A stretch of 64,000 nt of DNA, taken from contig NZ_NEVS01000001.1 in NCBI RefSeq assembly GCF_002261215.1, forward strand, positions 558,001 to 622,000, written 5' to 3'. Origin of the DNA: Bordetella genomosp. 11 (GTDB lineage Bacteria > Pseudomonadota > Gammaproteobacteria > Burkholderiales > Burkholderiaceae_B). Shown here piece by piece: positions 53,633 through 62,881 of the stretch. Below the pieces are notes generated by a model. It saw only the letters and a program-made list of their open reading frames with translations. It was not told the DNA's origin and ran no database searches. The translations under genes were made by a program, and so were the position numbers. Every line of letters starts with the position of its first letter. Position 1 is the stretch's first letter.

Positions 53633-54648
53633 GGCCGCGCCGCTCCCGCCGTCGCCGGCTGCACCTCGATGGTTACCGTCGCCGGCATGCCCAGGCGCAG
53701 ACGATCGTCGGGGTCGTCCACCAGCACGCGGACCTCATAGACCAGGCTGGTGCGCAGCGCCTCCGTCTGCACATTCTTGGGCGTGAATTCCGCCACGGAA
53801 GAGATATAGCCCACCTTGCCGGCGATGGGCTGGCCAGGATAGCTGTCGGTGATCACCTGCGCGGGCATGCCCAGCTTGATGCGTCCCAGATCCGTTTCGT
53901 TCACGTAGGCGCGTATCCACTTCGGATCGTAGATCGCCAGCGTATAGACGGGTCGCTGCGGCGAAGCCATATCGCCGGGCTCCAGCAGCCTGGCGCGCAC
54001 CACGGCGTCGCGCGGCGCTTTCAGTTCGGACAGGTCCAGGCGGTGCTGCAGCAGCGCGGCCTGCGCGCGTGCGGCTTGCAGCGCCGCCTCGGCTTCGGCG
54101 ATGTCCTCCGCGCGCGGGCCCAGCTTGGCCAGCCGCAGGCTTTGCTTCTGGCTATCCAGCCGCGCCTGTGCCACGCGCAGCCGCGAAGCCGCGCCGTCCA
54201 TGTCTTCGCGGCTGACCCCGCGGCCGGACGTATCGCCCGCCACGTCCCGCAGTCGCTTCAATTGGCGCGCGGCCAGGTCGGCATCGGCCTGCGCCGCCGT
54301 TACCTGGGCTTCCGCCTGCTGCACTTCCTCCGGCCGCGTGCCGTTGCGCAGGCGCAGCAAGGCCTGCTCGCGCACACCGACTTCGGCACGGGCCTGGTCC
54401 AGCTCCAGAACCAGCGTGCGGGTATCCAGCCGCGCCAGCACCTGTCCCGCGCGCACCCGGTCGCCTTCTTCGACGCTCATTTCGGCGATGCGATCGCTGC
54501 CGTCGAAGGCCAGGGAGATCTGCCGGATGTCGACGTTGCCGTATAGCGTCAGGCGGTTCGGGTCCACGGGGGAGCGGTTCCACCACCACAATCCGGCGGC
54601 GACCGCCGCCACGACCACGACGACGAGGATGACAAGTTTCTTCTTCAT
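53629..54648 (-). CDS. ybhG: HlyD-family adaptor, YbhG-like
   Basis: A 339-residue membrane-fusion protein. One N-terminal membrane anchor (LVILVVVVVAAVAAGLWWW), a lipoyl half-motif (GNVDIRQISLAFDGSDRIAEMSVEEGDRV), a long alpha-helical hairpin of about 130 residues, then the matching lipoyl and beta-barrel parts ending in RLRLGMPATVTIEV. It bridges the inner-membrane permeases and the outer-membrane channel encoded at the operon end. First gene of the operon; its promoter lies in the gap with the TetR gene. Confidence 0.92.
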   Translation of the reverse strand: MKKKLVILVVVVVAAVAAGLWWWNRSPVDPNRLTLYGNVDIRQISLAFDGSDRIAEMSVEEGDRVRAGQVLARLDTRTLVLELDQARAEVGVREQALLRLRNGTRPEEVQQAEAQVTAAQADADLAARQLKRLRDVAGDTSGRGVSREDMDGAASRLRVAQARLDSQKQSLRLAKLGPRAEDIAEAEAALQAARAQAALLQHRLDLSELKAPRDAVVRARLLEPGDMASPQRPVYTLAIYDPKWIRAYVNETDLGRIKLGMPAQVITDSYPGQPIAGKVGYISSVAEFTPKNVQTEALRTSLVYEVRVLVDDPDDRLRLGMPATVTIEVQPATAGAARP

Positions 54649-54719
54649 ATTTGCGGCGATGCAGGGAAAGGAGAATCAAGCCCGGTCTCCATCAATGTAA
54701 GCCATGGCAATCTATAAAT

Positions 54720-54919
54720 CAAATTTGAATTTAAGATAGGGCGGCCCCATGGATGCGGATAGGTCAGGTACCGCCAGGCCTTCGCTCGATGGCTTCACGG
54801 TTCGGCATAGCGCCGAGCCCGTTCGGGCCTGCGGAGTGCCATTTTCCGGCGGGTCAAACGGGGTCAGATTGATATACAACGGCTCCGATCGATATAAAAA
54901 CCAAATTTGAATTTAAAAT
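54720..54919. promoter_or_regulatory. Two identical operator-like boxes between ybhG and cecR
   Basis: CAAATTTGAATTTAAGAT at 54720-54737 and CAAATTTGAATTTAAAAT at 54902-54919: 17 of 18 bases identical, with the core AAATT-TG-AATTT symmetrical. One lies 72 bases before ybhG, the other 47 bases before the TetR gene, so a single repressor can control both. They are the most A+T-rich patches of this 317-base gap; no gene lies in it. Confidence 0.75.
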
Positions 54920-54965
54920 CACCGCCGCTCCTGGCTTTCCTCTATCCGACGATCCGCGCCCGGCC

Positions 54966-55643
54966 ATGCCCTTCCGAAGCCTTCCTCCCGGGCCTGCCCC
55001 CGCCGCCCGCACGCGCGCAGACGGAGAGGCGACGCGGGCCAATATCATCGAAGCCGCCGGCCAGCTGTTCGCCGAACGCGGGTATGCGGACACCACCAGC
55101 AAGGCGATCTGCGAACGGGCGCGGACAAATATCGCCGCGGTGAATTACTACTTCGGCAGCCGCGACGAGCTTTACCTGGAGCTTTTGCGCGAAGTGCACA
55201 AGCGCCTGATGAGCATGGGTTTCCTGCGCGAGATCGCGGGCAGCGCCATATCGGCCGAAGACAAGCTGGGGGTTTTCCTGGAAGGCCTGGTCAGCGCGAT
55301 CGTCGATTCGACCAGCTGGCATACCCGGCTGTGGGCGCGCGAGATCCTTACGCCGTCCCCGCTGCTGTCGCAGGTCTTGCGCGAAGAAGCCTTGCCCAAG
55401 TTCCAGGTGCTGGCCGGCATCGTCGGCGAGATCACCGGCCTGCGCCCCGGCACGCCCGCGCTGACCTGCTGCGTGCTCAGCGTCCTGGCGCCGTGCCTGG
55501 TGCTGCTTGTGCTTGACCCCGCCGTGGAATCGCCGTTGCGGGAGTTGTTCGACCGTCCCGCCGCGCAATTGGCGGCGCAGATGCGGGTCCTGGCCCTGGA
55601 GGGGCTGAAGGGCGTGCGCGCCGGCGGACACGGTGCCGCGTAG
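54966..55643 (+). CDS. cecR: TetR-family regulator, CecR-like
   Basis: A 225-residue TetR-type repressor. The helix-turn-helix is ATRANIIEAAGQLFAERGYADTTSKAICERA ... NIAAVNYYFGSRDELY (about residues 21-75), followed by a helical ligand domain of the DUF1956/CecR type. In E. coli CecR sits beside and represses ybhGFSR, and the same pairing is seen here in divergent orientation. The two CAAATTTGAATTTAA boxes are its probable operators. The inducer is unknown. Confidence 0.85.
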   Translation: MPFRSLPPGPAPAARTRADGEATRANIIEAAGQLFAERGYADTTSKAICERARTNIAAVNYYFGSRDELYLELLREVHKRLMSMGFLREIAGSAISAEDKLGVFLEGLVSAIVDSTSWHTRLWAREILTPSPLLSQVLREEALPKFQVLAGIVGEITGLRPGTPALTCCVLSVLAPCLVLLVLDPAVESPLRELFDRPAAQLAAQMRVLALEGLKGVRAGGHGAA

Positions 55644-55735
55644 GCGCCGGCGGGGGCTTTGCTACCATTGGCGTTCGTAGAACCAGCCATCACAGGATGC
55701 GACGGGGATTCGGACTTTCCCCTCGCCAATTACCC

Positions 55736-58333
55736 ATGAAGACGTGGATCAAGCGCATATCGATAGGCGTGGCGACGGTGCTCGCGCTTGCCGTGGCGGG
55801 CGTCGCGGTTTTCCTTCTGACCTTCGATCCCAATGCCTACAAGGACCGCCTGCAAGAGTGGGTGCATGACCGGTATCGCCGCACGCTGACCATCGATGGC
55901 GACATCGAGGCCTCGCTGTTTCCGCGCCTGGGACTGACCTTGCAAGGCGTATCGCTGTCCGAGCCGGACAGCACGGAGGCGTTCGCGTCCATGGACACGG
56001 CGCGCATCTCCGTTGCCATCCTGCCGCTGCTCTCGCGCAACGTCGTGGTCGATCATGCCAGCTTCAGCGGTGTGAAGGCGCGCGTGGTGCGGGACAAGCA
56101 GGGGCGCCTGAACTTCCAGGATCTGCTGGGCGGGGGCGAGCCCGCGCGGCAGGACGAGCCGGCGCAGCGGGACAGCGGCGGGGATGCGCGCGCTGCCCCC
56201 GCGCCGCGCATCGATATCGCGGGCCTGGACATCAAGGACGGCGAGATCCAGTTGCAGGACGATGCCACGGGCCGGGCGCTGGCGATTTCGCAGTTGAACG
56301 CCAAGACAGGCCGGGTGCGGATCGACGAACCCTTCGAAGCCAGCCTGTCCGCCCATGTCGAGGGCGCACGGCCGCAGTTCAATGCCGACATCGCCGGCAA
56401 GGCCATGGTGCGCATGAATCCGCAAGCGCAGCGCTATGAGCTTCGCGCGCTGGACCTGAAGGCCGCGGGCCAGTTGCCCGGCGCGAATGCCAGGAACCTG
56501 ACCGCGCGCGGCGACCTCGCCTATGACGGCCAGACCGGCGCCGTGGACGCGAGCACGCTCGAAGTGGTGTTCCAGGGCGAAGTCGCCGACGTCGATGGCG
56601 GCACCGCGAACGTCGATGCCAGCATCGCCGCCGAGCGCTTGCGTACCGACCCGCGCAATGGTTCGATCCAGGCGGCCAAGGTGGCGGTACGGGCCAAAGG
56701 CAGCCTGCCGCGCGGCCCCTTCGAATTCGCCGCGGACGCGCCGGCGCTGGATGTCTCGCCCAGCGCCGCCTCCGGCGATGCCATCACCGCGCGGCTGCGG
56801 GTCGCCGGCAACGAAGGCGTGGACGTGCGCCTGGCGTTGAACGACATCGGCGGCAACAGCGGCAATTTGTCTGTCGGGCAGGCCAGGCTTTCCGGCGAAC
56901 TCAAGCAGGGCGACCGTGCCTGGAATATCGGCGTCGCGTCGCCCATGACGCTGGATCTGCGCCGGCGCGCCGGTGTCATGTCCGCGATGGCCGGCGAAGC
57001 CGTCATCGTGGGACCGCATCTGCCCGGGGGCACGATGCGGATCCCCTACACCGGTTCGGGACGCGCGGACCTGTCCGCCAAGTCGGCCGAGCTGGCGCTG
57101 GACGCCCAGCTCGAAGGCGGCAAGCTGGCGTTGAAGGCGGATGCCACGCGCCTGGGCGCCAAGCCCGCCGTGCGATTCGCCCTCAGCGCCGATACGCTGG
57201 ATATCGACAAGCTGCTGCCGCCTTCGTCCGAGGCAGGGGCAGGCAAGCCGGCGGGGCAGGCGGGCGGCAAGGGCGGCGATAAAAAAGACGACAGCGCCGC
57301 CACGGCACCTGCCGGGGCCGGTACCGCCGGCGCGGAACAGGCCGGTAAGCCGGCCGCCGGCGGCGCGCCGACGAATCCGCCGCGCGGCGCGCCCGACGCG
57401 GCGCCGCCATCCGGCGCGTCGGCGGCCCAGTCCGGCGATATCGATCTGTCCGCGCTTGTGGGGCCGACGGCCCAGGGCACCATCAAGGCCGGCCGCGTCG
57501 TGGTACGTGGCGTCACCATGCAGGATCTTTCCGCCACGGTGAAGCTGGCGCAGGGCAAGCTGGAGGTCTCGCCTGTGGCTGCCGCGTTGTACAACGGCAA
57601 ACTCGCGGGCACGCTTACGCTGGACGCCGCGCATGACAATGCGCTGGCGACACGTTTCACGCTGGATGGCGTGGCGGTCGGTCCGCTGCTGGCCGACCTG
57701 ACCAAGCGATCCTCCCTGACGGGCGTGGGCAGCGTGGCGGGCAATCTGACCACGCGCGGCCGGCAGTCCGCGGCCATGCGCGACAATCTGGCCGGCACTT
57801 TGCAGCTGCGGCTGCGCGATGGCGCGATCAAGGGCTTCGATGTGGCGCGCGCGCTGCGCGACCTGAAGCAGGCGATCCTGGGCGGCAAGGGGGGCGCCCC
57901 GACCGACGTGCCGGCCGATACGGCGCGCGAGACCACCTTCAGCCGCATGGACGCGGATCTGGCATTGGCCGCGGGCATCGCCACCATCACCCGCCTGGAC
58001 GTGCAATCGCCGGTGCTGCGTGTCAGCCAGGGTACGCCCGCCATCATCGACCTGCCCAGGGGCACGCTGGACGTGGTCGCCAATGTGAAAATCGCCGAAC
58101 CGCCGCCCGCGGACCTGCGCGAGCTGCGCGGTCTCGCCGTGCCGGTGCACGTGGCCGGGCCGTACGACGAGCTGCGCTATCGCATCGACTGGCGCGCCGT
58201 CGCGGGCGATGCCGTGTCGCGCGCCCTGGAGCGCGCGCTGGGCGGCAAGGGCGCGGACAAGCAGAATGACGAATCGCGCCAGGACCGCCTTCGGGACCTG
58301 GGCAAAATGCTGAAGGGAATCACCGGAAAATGA
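55736..58333 (+). CDS. AsmA-family envelope protein
   Basis: An 865-residue protein with one N-terminal membrane anchor (ISIGVATVLALAVAGVAVFLLTF) and a long periplasmic beta-rich region. The N-terminal AsmA pattern (YKDRLQEWVHDRYRRTLTIDGDIEASLFPRLGLTLQGVSLSEPD) and the C-terminal AsmA part (GAIKGFDVARALRDLKQA) are clear. A Gly/Pro/Ala-rich spacer lies at about residues 500-570. AsmA-like proteins bridge the envelope and affect phospholipid transport to the outer membrane. The ATG at 55736 starts the anchor; an earlier in-frame start is not family-like. It overlaps the next gene by four bases. Confidence 0.87.
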   Translation: MKTWIKRISIGVATVLALAVAGVAVFLLTFDPNAYKDRLQEWVHDRYRRTLTIDGDIEASLFPRLGLTLQGVSLSEPDSTEAFASMDTARISVAILPLLSRNVVVDHASFSGVKARVVRDKQGRLNFQDLLGGGEPARQDEPAQRDSGGDARAAPAPRIDIAGLDIKDGEIQLQDDATGRALAISQLNAKTGRVRIDEPFEASLSAHVEGARPQFNADIAGKAMVRMNPQAQRYELRALDLKAAGQLPGANARNLTARGDLAYDGQTGAVDASTLEVVFQGEVADVDGGTANVDASIAAERLRTDPRNGSIQAAKVAVRAKGSLPRGPFEFAADAPALDVSPSAASGDAITARLRVAGNEGVDVRLALNDIGGNSGNLSVGQARLSGELKQGDRAWNIGVASPMTLDLRRRAGVMSAMAGEAVIVGPHLPGGTMRIPYTGSGRADLSAKSAELALDAQLEGGKLALKADATRLGAKPAVRFALSADTLDIDKLLPPSSEAGAGKPAGQAGGKGGDKKDDSAATAPAGAGTAGAEQAGKPAAGGAPTNPPRGAPDAAPPSGASAAQSGDIDLSALVGPTAQGTIKAGRVVVRGVTMQDLSATVKLAQGKLEVSPVAAALYNGKLAGTLTLDAAHDNALATRFTLDGVAVGPLLADLTKRSSLTGVGSVAGNLTTRGRQSAAMRDNLAGTLQLRLRDGAIKGFDVARALRDLKQAILGGKGGAPTDVPADTARETTFSRMDADLALAAGIATITRLDVQSPVLRVSQGTPAIIDLPRGTLDVVANVKIAEPPPADLRELRGLAVPVHVAGPYDELRYRIDWRAVAGDAVSRALERALGGKGADKQNDESRQDRLRDLGKMLKGITGK

Positions 58334-58713
58334 GCACTCAATACCATCCCGTCGCCCACTGCGGCGGCGTCGAGGATCCGCGCGCGGCCGACTACGATCG
58401 CCGCTGGCTGCTGGTCAATTCGGGTGGCCAGTGGATCACGCGCGAAGCCTGCCCCGCGCTGGCCGGTATTGCGGTGGAATTGCGCTTCGGCTATCTGGTG
58501 CTGCGCGCACCCGGCATGCTGCGCATCGATATCCCGCTGGACGTCATCGAGGACGACGATAGCGTGCGCACCGCCGTGCTCGTCGGCGAACAGGCCGTGG
58601 ACGTCGTCGATGAAGGCGAGCTCGCCGCGGCGTGGGTATCCAATTTCACCGGCATTCCGTGCCGCCTGATGAAGGTGCATCCGGACATGGGCCAGGTGCA
58701 CTGGCCGGTGTAA
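58330..58713 (+). CDS. MOSC N-terminal beta-barrel protein without MOSC domain
   Basis: A 127-residue protein that matches by pattern only the N-terminal barrel of MOSC proteins (YDRRWLLVNSGGQWITREACPALAGI). The Cys-containing MOSC molybdenum-cofactor sulfurase domain that normally follows is absent: the frame ends at a clean stop and no remnant is seen downstream. It overlaps asmA by four bases (ATGA), so it is expressed with it. The function is unknown; it may bind a partner rather than a cofactor. Confidence 0.65.
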   Translation: MSTQYHPVAHCGGVEDPRAADYDRRWLLVNSGGQWITREACPALAGIAVELRFGYLVLRAPGMLRIDIPLDVIEDDDSVRTAVLVGEQAVDVVDEGELAAAWVSNFTGIPCRLMKVHPDMGQVHWPV

Positions 58714-58747
58714 GCGCGTGGCGCCCGGCGCAGCTGGCCGGGCGTGT

Positions 58748-59980
58748 TCAGGACTTGCGTGCGCCGTTCATCAAGGCATGCGCCACCAGGCCGGCTGCCA
58801 GGCCCCAGAAGGCCGATCCCACGCCCCAGAACGTCATGCCCGAGGCCGTGGCCAGCAGCGTGATCAGCGCCGCCTCGCGGCCGTGCTCGTCGCGCATGGC
58901 GGCCGCCATTCCGCCCATGATGGGCGCCAGCAGCGCCAGACCGGCCAGCGCCGCGATCAGCGCCGGCGGCAAGGCCTGGAAGAATACGGCCACCGCGCCG
59001 GCCGCGATGCTCAGCACCACATACCCGGCGCCATAAGTGACGGCCGCCACATAACGGCGTGTCGGATCCGGATGGGCTTCCCGGCCGGCACAGATCGCCG
59101 CGATGATCGCCGCCAGCGTGACGGAGTGCGCGCCGAACGGCGCCGCGACCAGGCCCACGCCGCCGCTGACGGCGATGACGCGAGAGGCGGGCACGTCGCG
59201 ATAGCCGGCGGCTTGCAGCACGGCCAGGCCGGGCAGGTTCTGCGAGGCCATGCCCACGACGAACAAGGGCACGGCAAGGCTGATGACACCGCGCCAGCTA
59301 AAGACCGGCGTGGTCCAGACGAACTCGGTCAGGTGCCATTCGGCGCCGCCGAAGGTCAGCAGGCCCTGCAGGGCGGCGGCCGCGAGGCCGATGGCCAGTA
59401 CCGCGAGGATGGCGTAGCGTGGCGCAAGGCGCTTGAAGGCCAGGTAGGCCAGCGCCATCGGCACCACCAGCGCCGCCTGCCGGCCCATGGCGCCGAATAC
59501 CCCGATGCCGAAGTTCAACAGAACGCCGGCCAGCATGGCGGAGGCAATCTGCGGCGGAATGCGGCGCGCGATCGGATCGACCCATCCCAGCAGGCCGCAC
59601 ACCAGGGCCAGGGCGGCCGCTACCACGAAGGCGCCGACCGCTTCCGCGAACGGCACGCCGGACAGGGCGGTGATCAGCAGCGCGGCGCCGGGCGTGGACC
59701 ATGCCAGCACGATAGGCAGCCGGGTCCGCAGGCTTAGCCATACGCCGCCCAAACCCAGCGCCAGGCAAATCGAACCCAGCCATGAGCCTATGCGCGCCGC
59801 GTCCAGGCCGACGGTGTGACCGGCCTGCACCATCAGCACCGCGGTGCCGCCGAAGCTGACGACGACGGCGACCAGCCCGGCGACGATGGCCGAAAGGGAG
59901 GCATCGCCACGCAGCGTGGCGCCATGGGAAACGTTGTCGGCGGGAGAGGGAATATCGAGCTGGGTGCGGGGCGGCGGCAT
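58748..59980 (-). CDS. benE: Benzoate/H+ symporter family protein BenE
   Basis: A 410-residue membrane protein with about twelve helices. Family features are IVLAWSTPGAALLIT near the N-terminal third and FGAHSVTLAAIIAAICAGREAHPDP in the middle, matching BenE transporters, which import benzoate with protons. No benzoate-catabolic genes flank it, so the actual substrate may differ. Convergent with the MOSC-N gene and 21 bases upstream of nothing on its own strand; monocistronic. Confidence 0.88.
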   Translation of the reverse strand: MPPPRTQLDIPSPADNVSHGATLRGDASLSAIVAGLVAVVVSFGGTAVLMVQAGHTVGLDAARIGSWLGSICLALGLGGVWLSLRTRLPIVLAWSTPGAALLITALSGVPFAEAVGAFVVAAALALVCGLLGWVDPIARRIPPQIASAMLAGVLLNFGIGVFGAMGRQAALVVPMALAYLAFKRLAPRYAILAVLAIGLAAAALQGLLTFGGAEWHLTEFVWTTPVFSWRGVISLAVPLFVVGMASQNLPGLAVLQAAGYRDVPASRVIAVSGGVGLVAAPFGAHSVTLAAIIAAICAGREAHPDPTRRYVAAVTYGAGYVVLSIAAGAVAVFFQALPPALIAALAGLALLAPIMGGMAAAMRDEHGREAALITLLATASGMTFWGVGSAFWGLAAGLVAHALMNGARKS

Positions 59981-60001
59981 CGGCGGTGCTGGCGTCGATG
60001 G

Positions 60002-60977
<976 letters not shown>

Positions 60978-61016
60978 TTATAGGTGTGTCGCCTCTCCGA
61001 ACCGGCGATTATTGAT

Positions 61017-61625
61017 CTATTTCCGCATTGCAGCAAACCGTAGTAGCGCATAGTGGACGGCGCCCGCACGATCTTTACGCAATATTTCGAATTGTGTTTC
61101 CGGTTCGGCGCTGGCCGGCGTGGGCGCCGGCGCCGGTTCCGGAGCCCGGATTTCGGCTTCGCTTTCCACATACACCAGCGCGCCGTCGTTCAGTACGCCC
61201 GGCAAGAGAGGCCAGATGCGTTCGAGCCAACCTTGCCCAAAGGGCGGATCCAGCAGTATCAGGTCATAGCGCGATGCATCCATGCGCCGCAGCGTCTCCA
61301 TGGCGTCGCCCGCGTGGATGCGGATATGGTCGGCGCCCAGCTTGTCGCGCAAGGCGCGCAGCGCCGCCAGCGCGGCCTTGTCCCGTTCCACCATTTGTAC
61401 ATGGGCGACCCCGCGCGAAGCCGCCTCGAAACCCAGCGCGCCGCTGCCCGCGAACAGGTCCAGCACGCTTTTGCCGGCGAAGTCCCCATCCCAGAAGTAG
61501 TGGAGCCAGTTGTACAGCGTTTCCCGCACCCGGTCCGGCGTGGGCCTCAGGCCGGGGGCGTCGATGACCGCAATAGGCGTGCGCCGATATTGGCCGCCTA
61601 CGATGCGAATATACTTGTTCGTCAT
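61017..61625 (-). CDS. rsmD: 16S rRNA (guanine-966-N2)-methyltransferase
   Basis: Methylates G966 of 16S rRNA. It has 202 residues. SAM-binding motif VLDLFAGSGALGFEAASRG and catalytic motif IV LLDPPFG are present. A short Pro/Ala/Glu insertion (EPAPAPTPASAEPE) near the C-terminus is extra. The ATG at 61623-61625 starts the typical N-terminus (IRIVGGQYRRTPI). The start codon overlaps the divergent ftsY start codon, so its promoter must lie inside ftsY. Confidence 0.95.
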   Translation of the reverse strand: MTNKYIRIVGGQYRRTPIAVIDAPGLRPTPDRVRETLYNWLHYFWDGDFAGKSVLDLFAGSGALGFEAASRGVAHVQMVERDKAALAALRALRDKLGADHIRIHAGDAMETLRRMDASRYDLILLDPPFGQGWLERIWPLLPGVLNDGALVYVESEAEIRAPEPAPAPTPASAEPETQFEILRKDRAGAVHYALLRFAAMRK

Positions 61626-62877
61626 GCTGAATTTCTTCAAGAAAAAAACCCCCGCGCCCGTCCCCGAGCCTGCCCAGGTTCCCGCGCCCGCCACGCCCGT
61701 CCAAAGCCCCGCGGCCGCCGAGCCGGCCGGCCGCGATGCGTCCGTCCCGCCCGCGCCCGTGCCACCGGTAGAGCAGCAGGCGCCCTGGCCGTCCGCCACG
61801 CCGCAGTCGCCCGTCGACCTGGGCGGTGCCGCCGCGCGCCTGCCCGGTGAAACCGCCGGCGGTCCGCCACCGGCCCCGCTTGCGCCGGCGGCAATGAACG
61901 AGTTCGACGCGCCCGCCACCGTGGACCCCGACGCGCCCGTTACCGCCGAGCCCGGCGCGAAAAGATCGTGGCTTCAACGCCTGAAGCAGGGCCTGTCCCG
62001 TACCGGCCAAAGCATCGGCGGGCTGTTCGTGGGCGTCAAGGTCGACGAAAACCTGTTCGAGGAACTGGAAACGGCACTCATTATGGCCGATGCCGGCGTC
62101 GAAGCCACCGAGTCGCTGCTGACCGCGCTGCGCGCCCGCGTCAAGAAAGAACGCATCGAAGATGCCGCCAAGGTGCGCGATGTGCTGCGGCAGATCCTGG
62201 CCGACCAGTTGCGTCCGCTGGAGCGCCGTTTCGACCTGCATCGCGCGCGGCCGCTGGTCGTCATGATCGCCGGCGTGAACGGTGCCGGAAAAACGACTTC
62301 CATAGGAAAGCTGGCCAACACATTTCAACGCCAGGGCGCGTCCGTGCTGCTGGCGGCCGGCGATACGTTCCGCGCGGCGGCCCGGCAGCAATTGGTGGAA
62401 TGGGGCACCCGCAATAATGTCACGGTGATTTCACAGGAAGGCGGCGACCCCGCGGCCGTGGCCTTCGATGCGGTCAATGCCGGCCGTGCCCGCGGCACGG
62501 GTGTGGTGATGGTGGACACGGCGGGGCGCCTGCCCACGCAGTTGCACCTGATGGAAGAACTGAAGAAGATCCGCCGCGTCATCGGCAAGGCGGATCCGGC
62601 CGCGCCGCACGAAGTCCTGCTGGTGGTGGATGGCAATACCGGGCAGAACGCGCTGGCGCAGATACGCGCCTTCGACGCGGCCATCAATCTGACCGGCCTG
62701 GTGGTGACCAAGCTGGACGGCACCGCCAAGGGCGGCACGCTGGCGGCGGTGGCCGCCGGCAGCCAGGGCGTGCGCCCGATCCCGGTGTATTGGATCGGGG
62801 TGGGGGAAGGGCTGGAAGACCTGCAGCCTTTCGTCGCCGACGAATTCGCCGCCGCGCTGCTGGGCATGTCCAGCTAA
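61624..62877 (+). CDS. ftsY: Signal recognition particle receptor FtsY
   Basis: Membrane-associated GTPase that receives SRP-ribosome complexes. It has 417 residues. The N-terminal ~115 residues are Pro/Ala-rich rather than the usual acidic A domain. The N domain is followed by the G domain: GVNGAGKTT, DTFRAAARQQL, DTAGR, TKLDGTAKGG and the C-terminal GVGEGLEDLQPFVADEF. ATG 61624 follows by two bases the rsmD start on the other strand (CATG shared). No strong ribosome-binding site precedes it; a start seven codons earlier is a weaker choice. Confidence 0.95.
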   Translation: MLNFFKKKTPAPVPEPAQVPAPATPVQSPAAAEPAGRDASVPPAPVPPVEQQAPWPSATPQSPVDLGGAAARLPGETAGGPPPAPLAPAAMNEFDAPATVDPDAPVTAEPGAKRSWLQRLKQGLSRTGQSIGGLFVGVKVDENLFEELETALIMADAGVEATESLLTALRARVKKERIEDAAKVRDVLRQILADQLRPLERRFDLHRARPLVVMIAGVNGAGKTTSIGKLANTFQRQGASVLLAAGDTFRAAARQQLVEWGTRNNVTVISQEGGDPAAVAFDAVNAGRARGTGVVMVDTAGRLPTQLHLMEELKKIRRVIGKADPAAPHEVLLVVDGNTGQNALAQIRAFDAAINLTGLVVTKLDGTAKGGTLAAVAAGSQGVRPIPVYWIGVGEGLEDLQPFVADEFAAALLGMSS

Positions 62878-62881
62878 GACG

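Noticed and set aside
55730..58150. An 806-codon frame opposite asmA
   Set aside because: Composition (His/Arg/Gln-rich) is typical of antisense frames in G+C-rich genes; asmA on the plus strand has recognisable domains.
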